Source: Rhytidiadelphus loreus
Lineage: Eukaryota; Streptophyta; Bryopsida; Hypnales; Hylocomiaceae
Length of the DNA: 64,000 nucleotides
NCBI GenBank assembly: GCA_947034895.1
Contig: OX344762.1
Coordinates: 26,578,760 to 26,642,759 of the forward strand
Direction of reading: 5' to 3'
A program made the position numbers and the translations under genes. This document shows positions 24,879-34,910 of this stretch, in pieces. Position 1 is the stretch's first letter, and each line of letters starts with the position of its first letter. The notes under the pieces were generated by a model, which ran no database searches, was not told the DNA's origin, and was given only the letters and a program-made list of their open reading frames with translations.

Positions 24879-25397
24879 CTTTAAACTGTAAAAGTGCCAA
24901 AGTTTGAGGTATGGCGCCATTTTAACAAAATTCTCAATCTTTCAACTTTTGGAATTATATTAACCAGTTTCTTGAGACTATTTATAAAAAAATTAAGACC
25001 AATTGGACCTACCTATCATAATTGCCCAAAACTCCTTCTATTTTGAAAAAATGTCTTTTTGAGGTATAGCTTGTAAATTGTGACTTGGATTATTGTAAAA
25101 TTTTCTAAGCATCAAACTAGTAGTAAAGCAAACCTCTTGTAAAAATTTCACAAGGATCCAACAAATATTGCATTGAGAAGGGCCTCACCAAATGTGAAAA
25201 ATGGCATGAAATCATGCCTCAAAGTTTTAGGGATTAACCAAAATTAGGGAGGGGGGGAGCTTTTGTTCCCTATGAAAGCAAGAGGCCCTAATATGGCAAC
25301 TTCCTAACTAGCCAATGACTCTCTACAAATTAAATTAAATTAAATTAAATCCAAGGGATCAAAGGAGGGATTATTTCAATCTTCAAGGGATAATGGT

Positions 25398-26436
25398 TTA
25401 ATCCTTTAAAGACAAGATCCATTGTCAACTAGTGAAACATCATGTTTGAGCTATTAGAATGAATGTGATTAAGGTATAAGCAACCCTCTTCTTCAAACAG
25501 CCTTGTATGTAGGGAACTCTGAAATGGACACTTAGTGGTTCTAAAATGGACTGCCAACAATGTGAGAGCATAATTGAGATTTATCATATATTGCTTTACA
25601 CTTCACCAATAAATGGAATAAGAACCAGGGAGGGTCCATTTCAAAGCCAGGGTGTGTCCATTTAATTTTTCTAAATGAGTATTGATTACCCAATTGCCTT
25701 CTTACAAGTGTCAAAAGAATGTCGGGTTTGTTTAGGTTTAGTAAAGGTCACATTTAGGAACCTTGTGTACTTTTTGGTCAATCCATATCTTTTTCAAATT
25801 GCACGTGAGTGAGTTTCGCAAAGCCTATCATCAAAAATAGGTGCCTACTACAAAATTCTTTGGAAATTCATAAGTAATTCTTAAATGCTCCAAAAAATAT
25901 GAAACCATTTGTGTTAGATTCCGCATTAATTCTTCTTGAAGTGAAAAATGGAGGAAATTATTTTTGGGCATCTGAAAACCATCAAAAAGACCCAACAGCC
26001 CTTCAAGGGTTGCTTTTTCAGCCACCTACCTTAACCCCTTTAGGATGTTAGTAGCCCAAACTCGCCTATGAATTTTTATACAATACAGTATGCCTTGCCT
26101 TAATTGGGTCCTCTTTCCAATGTTTTCGCTTTCCATTAAATGTGTAGTGAGCTTTAATGTGTTTTGCTGTATGGTTTGAGGTGGGCAAATGTAAGTGGAT
26201 GGCTCATTGCTTCTCTCCTTTTTTTCAACATGTGATTCTTCTCATTAATTGCTGAAATTCAATTCAAGTCTTGGGATGTGAGACAAAAGTGCAAAATTTT
26301 GGATAAAATTATTAATCTATTGATGGAAACTTGTGCACTATCACATTTTCAGATTTCAGACTTTAATGTGAGTCAGATTGTATTTTACAACGTAGTATAC
26401 AAAAGCGTACACTTGCTAACATCCTAAAGGGGTTAA
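25398..26436. mobile_element. Composite TTAA insert in copy B
   Basis: The left junction is GGTTTAATCCTTTAAAGAC, with TTAA at 25398-25401. The right junction is the right end of the 26031-26436 element. In copy A the flanks meet at one TTAA (ATAATGGTTTAACTTATAGG). The 25398-26030 part contains a diverged relative of the 404-bp TA MITE and either lost its own right end or was invaded by the inner element. Confidence 0.6.
26031..26436. mobile_element. TTAA-class element, 406 bp, best-preserved termini
   Basis: TTAA (26031-26034) plus CCCCTTTAGGATGTTAG at the left. The right end is the exact complement, followed by TTAA at 26433-26436. The inverted repeats are perfect over 21 bp including TTAA. 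It has no coding capacity. Its TIR resembles but is not identical to those of the other TTAA elements. Confidence 0.85.
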
Positions 26437-26662
26437 TTTAGGTTGGTTACCAATTTTATGTTACAAAGGCTTTGGCAAATCCCCATTCCCAAATCCGCAT
26501 ATGGCCAATTCCATGGTATTCTGGATTCAATTAATAAAATTAAAAATCATCAAATGAATTGCAAATTATATGTGGTGATAAATTGTACACGTGCAAGCAC
26601 TTACTGCAAGCAGACTGGTGTAAGTTATCAAAATATAAGTTAAATTAATATCTGCATGGATG

Positions 26663-27077
26663 TAAGATAAGGCTGCCCATAACTGATCAAATAAGCATCT
26701 GTGGGACAGATGGGGAATAGTTGAGTGGAATGGAAATTTTTCCTGTGTAGGAACGTAGAAAATACTGTGATTGCAAAATTTTCAGAATTTTATTTGCAAA
26801 ACTGAAATTTCTATGAATTTTAGAAGGCATAAAGTGTTTCCAACCCATACCCAACATTTAGAGTTTTGCAATTCCAATCATAGACAAGATTACTTCCTGC
26901 TAATGTGTACAAATTTCAAAATAAACACATGGCATGTAATAATTGTTCCTTGCAGCCTTGTATATTGTGCTAGTGATTAAATCTGGTAGTCCACAAAAAC
27001 AGTTTACTTGGTTGGAATTAGATTACCTCTACATGTTGAGGACTCATCCCTGGTTGGGAATGGGTGGTTCTACCTTA
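26663..27077. mobile_element. TA-target MITE of the GGTGG-terminus family
   Basis: TA at 26663-26664 and 27076-27077. The right terminus complement is AGGTAGAACCACCCATTCCC and the left AGATAAGGCTGCCCATAAC, so the TIR is imperfect. Copy A of the surrounding repeat reads ATGGATGGACCACAG across the site; copy B reads ATGGATG, the element, then CCACAG. Related copies are at 45489-45917 (inverted) and 19645-19853. Confidence 0.75.
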
Positions 27078-27121
27078 CCACAGAAGGGATTTCTCAATTG
27101 CTTCATGCAGCAATTGAGATA

Positions 27122-27579
27122 TAAGGTAAAACAACTCATTGTGGTCAGAATTAGGAGTTTGACCACATGTGGTTGCTGAAATTTTTCAATTTTTTCTCCC
27201 AGGAGTACAAGTGTGAGAAAAAGCGAGAACAATTGAAATTATGTTTTTTTGACAAAGTATGAATTTGCTATGAATTTTTGAAGTGTTCAATGCATCATGG
27301 TCCAAAAGAGTCTGTAGACTACCTTAGAATGAACAAAATCTAAATCCATCATGCTCATGTTGTTCACTTAAAGCAGTCAAAGTCCTTTCTAACATGAAAG
27401 GTCTAAAAAAGTCAATCTTCACAATGAATTCTCCCTGAAAAATTGGAAGTTATCTAATGCGGTCACTAACTACTTCATTATTGTCATGTAAGACATGCAT
27501 TGAAGCCAAAATCTAAAAAAACTGTAAAAATCATAATGGGGTCATTTGGTAGGTGACCACTATGGGTTGATTTACCTTA
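27122..27579. mobile_element. TA-target TIR element, 458 bp with TA, unoccupied site preserved
   Basis: The left terminus is AGGTAAAACAACTC and continues to GTGGTCA. The right terminus complement is AGGTAAATCAACCC and continues to GTGGTCA: 24 bp with four mismatches. TA flanks lie at 27122-27123 and 27578-27579. Copy A reads GAGATATAGTGTTGG straight through. No transposase frame is seen. Confidence 0.85.
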
Positions 27580-28336
27580 GTGTTGGATGTATTTACTTTG
27601 GGTTTATTGATTATGACATGTCTAAGGTAAGGTGGGTGAGGGAGTTGCTCCTAAAGTGACCTTTTCAGAGTTGATTGCATTTGAGGCAGCTAAATTCTTT
27701 AAAACAATTATTGAAGGTGTTTATAACATACATACCTATAACATAAATATCTTATAATCATGAAAGGTGTTTATAACATAAGTACCTATAACATAGACAC
27801 CTATAATATAAATATTCTATAACCATAGAAGGTATTTATCAGGAGGGGTTTTCTGGCGATTTGGTGCTCAAAAGCACCAAAAAATTTAGGCCATCACCAA
27901 GCTATAGGAAATTTTTAGTAAAATTTTCGATGAAATCACCAAAAGAATGATAAAAAGAACCATCTTCAATATTCATAAGTGTACAGGCAAGGGAGTCCTA
28001 TTTGCACTATCCAACATGGAAGATATAGAATAATACATTTTTAGATGCCCTTTGGTAGAAATATGCCCGCCTAGTGTGGAAATTGACTACAAAAATTTCA
28101 CCTCTAAATCATTAATTTTGGTGATTCATTAAATTTTGGGACTCCTAAATCCTCTTAAATCCAAAGTGTGATTGTGTAACAAATTAGCAAAATTAACTTT
28201 TAACTGTAAAATTATCTTTTTAATTTTTTTGAAAAATAAGGGATTTGATAACTTACTGTCTCATGTGTTTTGCCTGTCAGGTTTTGCCTCCCAGGTTTTC
28301 AATACATGGTCCCCCCCCACTCTCCAAAAATCAGGA

Positions 28337-28452
28337 GCCGTTGGATGGGGGAAAAAAAATTCCACCCTTCTTCAACAAAAAATACAAAGCCGTTGGATGG
28401 GGGAAAAAAATTCCACCCCCTTCAACAAAAAATCAGGAGCCGTTGGATCTAG
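28337..28452. repeat. Tandem repeat, ~51-bp unit, 2.3 copies
   Basis: The phrase GCCGTTGGATGGGGGAAAAA starts at 28337 and 28389, and GCCGTTGGAT at 28439, followed by TTCCACCC and TTCAACAAAAAAT. Open frames across it are driven by the repeat. A TATA/TATG-rich stretch follows at 28450-28540. Confidence 0.8.
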
Positions 28453-28559
28453 ATACAAATCTAGATACGGATATGAGCACATATACGAATACATATATGT
28501 ATATGGACGTTAGAATATGTATATGATAGAGTACGTATATGGCAGAATACTGGTTAATC

Positions 28560-30820
28560 CCATAATGTTTGCATCTCCTCACCCCCCCTAAAATTACAAG
28601 AGGGGAGGGGGAGGGCCGGAGGACATGGGCTGAAAAAAATAATTAATTTAAAAAATTTTAAATTTTAATTCAACACCCTTCCTCCAAAAAATAAAAATTA
28701 AATTTTTTTGGGGGGGTTGGGGTGTGAATTAAAAACTAAATTTTTTAAAATCAAGTTTTTTTGTCAAGGTGGCATGGTGCATAGTTTGTCACTATGCACC
28801 TTGAAGTGGCAGTAATTGCCACTAAGGCTACAGAAATAGATAACTTACTATCCATCTTCAAGAAGAAAACATCCATCTTCAAAAATTAAAAAACACTCAA
28901 AGTTCATTGTCCTCATGCTTCAAAAGTTATGGCGAAAAACAAATTTGTCATGCTACGTATGTGTGACGCCAAAACCAATCACCAATTCTTGCAATCACCC
29001 AAGCCTATAGAGCCGCCTTCACAACTTTTTCACACCAATTCCTCAAAGACACTAAAATCAAAAGTAAAGTACAAAACCCAACTTTTCCATTCCAAAAAGT
29101 CGTCCTCCAATACCCCTAAAATAGTCATACAAACAACTTTCCAATCTACAGAAGATCTTCTTGTAGATTGTGCAACTTTTTTTTCTTTTTTTTTTCACTC
29201 CACAATTAGCATGGTACTACTAGTTGTCACTTGATGCAAGCAAAAGCCAGTACCTGAACCACAATTGTCTATTCTAGTTACCTTGAATGAGCATCCAACA
29301 CTTCCCATCAACTTATAAAATTGCAAGATGTGAGCAGGATCTTTTAGCCCCAAAGAAAATATGGTAAGAGGGCACCAAAGCATCCATCTTGGATACCCCC
29401 GACTCTTCACACATCACGTACAAACCAATCGGTGATTGCAACCTTTCACGAAGGTGACGAGACTGAAAAAAGCTAAGCTTAGCTTGCCTTTGCCAATGGA
29501 TCCATTCCTGGGCAATGAAATGAACACAGTCTGTACATTTTAGGGGAGACGATCAGCTGCGTGCGTGCGGTACGTACGTACAAGCATCGTGGATGGCGAG
29601 GCTTACTTGAGCGACACAACAAGTCAGCAGCTACCATATAAGGTTGGTCTGAGCCTCACGGTCTGTCTGTCTTCATCTCGAAATTAAAAGCTTCCCCTGG
29701 CGTGGGAAACAAGCTCGCGAGGCGCTTCGTGCGCTTCGTGTTTTTCGTACGTGAACTTCTGTAGCAAAAACGGTACGTGTGTGGGGCAGTCGCGCGTAAC
29801 GTACGTGACTGACTGACCCAAGTTGCAATCATGCTGAAAGACTTGGTAAGTAAAGCTAAGATAGAAATGCGGAACAGTACTAACTTTCAGTTATTCCAAG
29901 GCGAGAGGAGGAGGAGGATTGGACCGCATCAATCAATCTAGCTAGAACAGAATCTATAACAGAATTTAGACGGACTGCACAATCATTTTGAGAGCGTGAT
30001 TTTAGGCGCATCGATCGATCAACACATATATATATATATACGGTGTTGTTTTTCCACAAATGAGAAATGATACCGTGTGTATGTATATGTATATATATAT
30101 ATATGTGTGTGTTTTGACCACAAAATCAATGAGAAATGATACCGCATCTTTGATCTTGCTTCAGATTCAAGTTTGAAAATGAATATCCTAGCTAGCTAGT
30201 AGGAGCTAGCATCATTCTGAAGTAAGCTAAGTTATACCATGGCAAGGCCTGTAACTTAGACTGATTTATTCCAGTTCGATCTGTGATGTTGGGACGCAAT
30301 CTGTGATTATAGATTGTGCATAGACTAGCTTATAAGAATTCAAAACTCTCAATTTTAGACTTTTCATCTTGTAGTTACTGATTGCGGGAGCAATTACTGC
30401 TCTTTTGGGCACATTGGGAGCTGCATGAATTGAAGAAACTAATGCCGCACTCACTGCTCATTCAAGCTAGACTCTTTTTTTTTGAGCTTCCTGCCGTGGA
30501 GTAACGTAACTGATAATTGTTTACCAAATGAATGAGGCACGGGTCTGTGTTTGCATCCTTGAAAACGGCACCCCGACAGTGAACAAAATCATGGTCTTAT
30601 GGATGGGCAACCCCAATCGGCTTGAATTATAAACTGATTAGTCCTTCTCAGGTATCTAGCAAAGCATAATACCTTTCCAACATGAGGAGGACCACTGTCT
30701 GGTTGTAACTCTTATACAATGTAAGTTGTGAAGTTCAAAGTTAACAGAGGAAGAAGAAGATATTGATAAGTTAAAATAGCTTTTATTGAATTGTGGCTGT
30801 AGGATTTGTGCCTCTACAAT
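28560..30820. other. Region without a supported gene; microsatellites at 30020-30110
   Basis: Two AT/TATG microsatellites (about 30028-30040 and 30075-30112) are each followed by a CCACAAA...ATGAGAAATGATACCG block, which is duplicated about 65 bp apart. 29500-29830 is relatively GC-rich with many CGTACG-type words and could be old promoter DNA. I found no convincing exon on either strand. Confidence 0.4.
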
Positions 30821-30822
30821 TT

Positions 30823-30907
30823 TACTCCCTTTGTTTATGTATAATACTAGTGTTACCTTTGTGCTTTACAAAGGAAACATTGGTGTTGTTTAGGAATAGA
30901 GGGAGTA
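30823..30907. mobile_element. Short Stowaway-like MITE, 85 bp
   Basis: TA plus CTCCCTTTGTTTATG at the left; GGAATAGAGGGAG plus TA at the right. The two halves pair along most of the element (for example ACCTTTGTGCTTTACAAAGG in the middle), giving one hairpin. CTCCCT termini with TA targets are typical of plant Stowaway elements. Confidence 0.75.
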
Positions 30908-31562
30908 TTTGTATTCCGAGCACCCACCTCTAAAGCTGAAAATGATCACTCGTTGAGTCAAAGTAATTTATTTGGTTGTATCTCAACTTCAAATTTTTCA
31001 ATGAGAATTAGAGGATGTGAAATTTAGTTTGCATCTTTTGGTATGGTGTTGATAAACGCTTTGGGTTGAAAGCTAATTAAAGCACCAAAAATTTAAATTT
31101 GCACCTATTTAATGGAAGACTTGTACAACTTAGAATATTGCCTGTCCTTTTTCCAATGAAAATCTAATGAACACCAAAAGAAATCAAGAAATTCACCAAA
31201 AGTTCAAAAGCGACTTTTTCTACAATCTAAATAGTGAATTGTTTTATTAGAATAATACAAAATGGGCAAAAAAAAATTGGGAAAAAATAATAATTGCTAT
31301 TTTATGACCCAAAAGATTTTTTTTTTCAAGTAGCATTTTGAACTACCATTGGCGTGAAGTGGGAAAAAAATCTACAAAATGGCAAGTCCTCGCTGATTCT
31401 TCAATAACTCCATAATTATTAGAAAACTTGCTCATGAACACAAATTATATTTTCAGATTTGGAACCAAATCCTCATCCCAAAAACTAATTTGTATGCACA
31501 CACAAGGCAAAATAATGTCAAACTATAGTTGTTGACTAAAACTTCAAAAACCAAATTTGGTT

Positions 31563-33515
31563 TTAACCTCGTAAAGGACCAAACTATGTTTTTTTGCTTG
31601 GGGGATCACTCTTTGTAATTTAAGGTATACACTTGAGTTAAGAGGGTATTTTATATGGGACTATTTACCTTAATTATTGCATTTAAGATGACCTTATTTT
31701 TACATTAAAAGCTAAAAAGGGCATATTTCCAATACCCTATAGTTTTTATAAATTCATTCATGCAAGTTTTTAAATGGGTGTATCTTACATATAAAATTTA
31801 AGTGTCCAATTTTCTCCCACCCCCACCCTTCTTTGCAAATTTTCTCTTCCATCTATTGCATCTATGTATGGGGTAGACATTGTGAAATCAACAATAATCA
31901 ATTGAATTCAAGTGGCAATTTTTAACCCATAAAGGCCAATTGTCCATTGAATGAACAATTGAAACTCTGGGTAGGTCCCTATGAAGTCAATTTTGGTCAA
32001 ATGTTCATAAAATTTTGACACAAGATGTGAACATGTATCCTCTTAGTGGAAATATAATTTTTTTCTGCCCTAAATTTTTTTGGTAGCCCTTGCAATTTGG
32101 GCATCTTTGGGGCATCTTTTGCAAAACATCTCATCAACTATTGAAATTTGGCATTTATGTTACTAATAAAATATAGCATACAATTATCAAAAACAATTTA
32201 GTTCTCAAAGGGGTCAAACTTTATTAGCTATGTTAGGGTGGCTTCAAGAAAAAAAAACTTTTCTTCTAACCTCAAACCCTACTATCTTGCAATATGTGAA
32301 GTCAAAGTTCTTGAAAATTTTCCCAAATATTCTAAATATTTGTCTCTAATTTTTAACCATTTGGATTCCAAATTAAAAAATATCTCATTACACAAGAAAT
32401 CATCAAAAAAAGACTAGTGTATTGCCAATGCATTTAACCTCTTTGCATTGCAAGTTGATTCAGATTTTTCATGAGTGAATCCAACATCATATATTTATGA
32501 ATAATCAAAATCCTCATTTTTGTATAGATCAAATATTTTATTCTAAGAGGGCTTGAAGTCTATTGATCCTAGTTTGCAAAAATGAAAATAAAGATTTTTT
32601 TTCTCACTTCAAACATTATAAACTTTCAATCCACATGGACAAATGGGCTGAAATTATTTCTACACGTTATAACTACATAATACACTTTTACACAATTGGA
32701 TTTTTTTTAAATAATTTTTTATTTTAGACAATGCATCAAAGTTAGCAATTTTGGATTCTTCCTCTTTCAAAACACCCTCTAGTCTTTAGGGGTTAATAAC
32801 ATTGAACACTTTAGAATTCCTAATGAAACTATCCCATGAAAATCTCATTCAATATGAATGTGATTAACACATATGGCTTCGAAGCTTAGAGTTAAATGAA
32901 CTATAAATTCTATCTTCATATTGTACAATTTTCAGTTTGTTGAACCCACTAAGGTAAACCTTCCTATTCATACAATGTGACAATTTATCTACTTTTAGTA
33001 GTTGATCTCTTACATTTACATTTAGTTTGTTTTTATATGTACACTACAAGTACCATAGCACAATTTTAGTCGACTACCCTTCATCGTAGATATTTTTGAA
33101 TATGTCCATTTTATCATCCATATGAAACTATTTGTCCACATCTATACTCATCATATTATGAAAATTTTGCATGGCTTCTATTTGTCAAGGCTAACTTATT
33201 AATAAAAATTCCTATTATATGATGTTTTTACATACCCTAATTTATATATATTAGAGTGTGTAGCATTTCATGAACCCTATAGTAGCTCTACAAATTATAT
33301 AAAATTTCCCCCCTTTGAATTAAATGAACCCTATCTTTTAACTCACGTAGTTTTCTAAAAATTGTGAATGTTCCCCCCGGGTCTAATTTAAGGTACGGAT
33401 CCTATGGTTAGATATTTTTATGAGAAGTATTTTAAATTTTTTTGCCTGTTTGCACTAGAAATGGTAGTTTTGAATAATTTTGGACCAAAAAAGTCCTTGG
33501 GCCTATAAAAGTTAA
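31563..33515. mobile_element. TTAA-class element, 1953 bp, containing a nested TTAA element
   Basis: The left end is TTAA plus CCTCGTAAAGGACC. The right end is GGGCCTATAAAAG plus TTAA at 33512-33515, a degraded terminus. Assignment rests on family resemblance: left interior and right subterminal sequence match the 933-bp element at 20563-21495. Removing the nested element at 31922-32796 leaves about 1080 bp, close to that relative. Confidence 0.65.
31922..32796. mobile_element. TTAA-class element, 875 bp, nested
   Basis: TTAA at 31922-31925 plus CCCATAAAGGCC; AGTCTTTAGGGG plus TTAA at 32793-32796. It lies inside the 31563-33515 element, so it inserted later. AT-rich, non-coding. Confidence 0.7.
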
Positions 33516-34093
33516 TTACAATTTATCCATTTATCCATTAAGTTAAGTTGTTTGTTTTGTTTGTTACGCTAAAATCTAAAAACCATGAGGCATTTGGTAG
33601 CATTCTTCATACTGCTGGAAAGCTCTTTGTCATGAAGGGTGCACAAATTTTGTTTCATGGCATTTGGATGTATGATGTGAAACTTATCAAAATTTAAAGT
33701 TTTTATTAATTAAAAAATTGAATTAAATTCTCTTTTATTTTGAAAAAATCATAAATTTCACATCACATGTCCAAACACCATGAAAAAAAAAACCTTGAAG
33801 TTCTTCATGTATAAAGTTGTCTATTTGTATTAAGAATACAACCACTCACACTGCAACAACTTTGTACTCTTTTGTGCATAAAAGATATTGAGTTTCAAAG
33901 TTTTTACAAATTAAAAAATTATTTTGATTGTGTCTACAATACAAGGCTCACTAGTCGATACCTTAAATTTTGTTATAGTAAGATCTCCGGAACCTTGCAC
34001 CCCTGGTCATGTTCTTAGTAGCATCAAAAAGCTCTCTATGACGGGTGCAGAAGCTTTGTTTCGTGGCATTTGGACCTCTTTAACAACACATGT

Positions 34094-34387
34094 ACACTAC
34101 ACTAATGATGGTATTTAGTATTATGTTACAAATAGTGTTACCTAATTTTTACTAGACCCATTTAGAGTCTTACTTTCCACTTCTTGTGAGCTCATTTCTA
34201 ATATGAAATTACCTTAAACACTAAATGAAGTCTTGTTAAAAATTTATATCCCAAAAAGATTCAAAAAGTTGTCAAATAGTGCCTATATTGACATTTAGTG
34301 TTAATAACACTAGTGAAATTGTTGACATTTAGTGTTGTACTTCTTAATTAGTGTTGCCAACACTATATACCATTATTAGTGTAGTGT
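34094..34387. mobile_element. TIR element, 294 bp
   Basis: Left ACACTACACTAATGATGG; right complement CACACTACACTAATAATGG. About 25 bp of inverted repeat with few mismatches. The CACTAC word is reminiscent of CACTA elements, but no 3-bp target duplication is evident. The interior repeats ACATTTAGTGTT. Confidence 0.65.
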
Positions 34388-34910
34388 GAATAAAATCTGC
34401 ATCTCTGACGTACTCATGAAACTTGCTGGGAAATAGGGTAATAGGTTACTCGACCTCGCGTCCTCCCTTAGACTCAACTTTATCAAGACATCAAAGTGGC
34501 AGAGGTCTTGTGAAACATAGCAGACAACGGCAAAGAAAATAGTTGAATTGAACAAGGACATCTCCAACACAGCATTATCATGAATGTTCTGGACAACATA
34601 GAAGTGAAAATTGCAATTCAAATCCAAACATTCCTATGTGAGACCACAACTGAATAGTGCCTGAAACATCAGCGCACATAACTAGCCATAACTTGTACAC
34701 ATTTGAGAGACAATTCAGTGTACAGTACAAGTTTCATGTGGATGAGGAGAAACAAGTGTCTTTGCAAAAATTCTGTCACTAAATAGGCAGGCCAGGGCAA
34801 GAAATGACTCATGTTCCTTGGTGCGAAAGTCCTGTAATAAAAGTTCTTATTGAAGAAGACAATTACATCACAATCCATTGCATGAGCCTTATCACAAACC
34901 AGCACTCAAA

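Larger units (their letters stand above)
24990..27720 (+). repeat. Large interspersed repeat, copy B, broken by three insertions
   Basis: Collinear with copy A (13995-15110). Relative to copy A it carries inserts at 25398-26436 (flanked by TTAA), 26663-27077 (flanked by TA) and 27122-27579 (flanked by TA). Copy A shows each site unoccupied. This dates the three insertions after the duplication. Confidence 0.8.
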
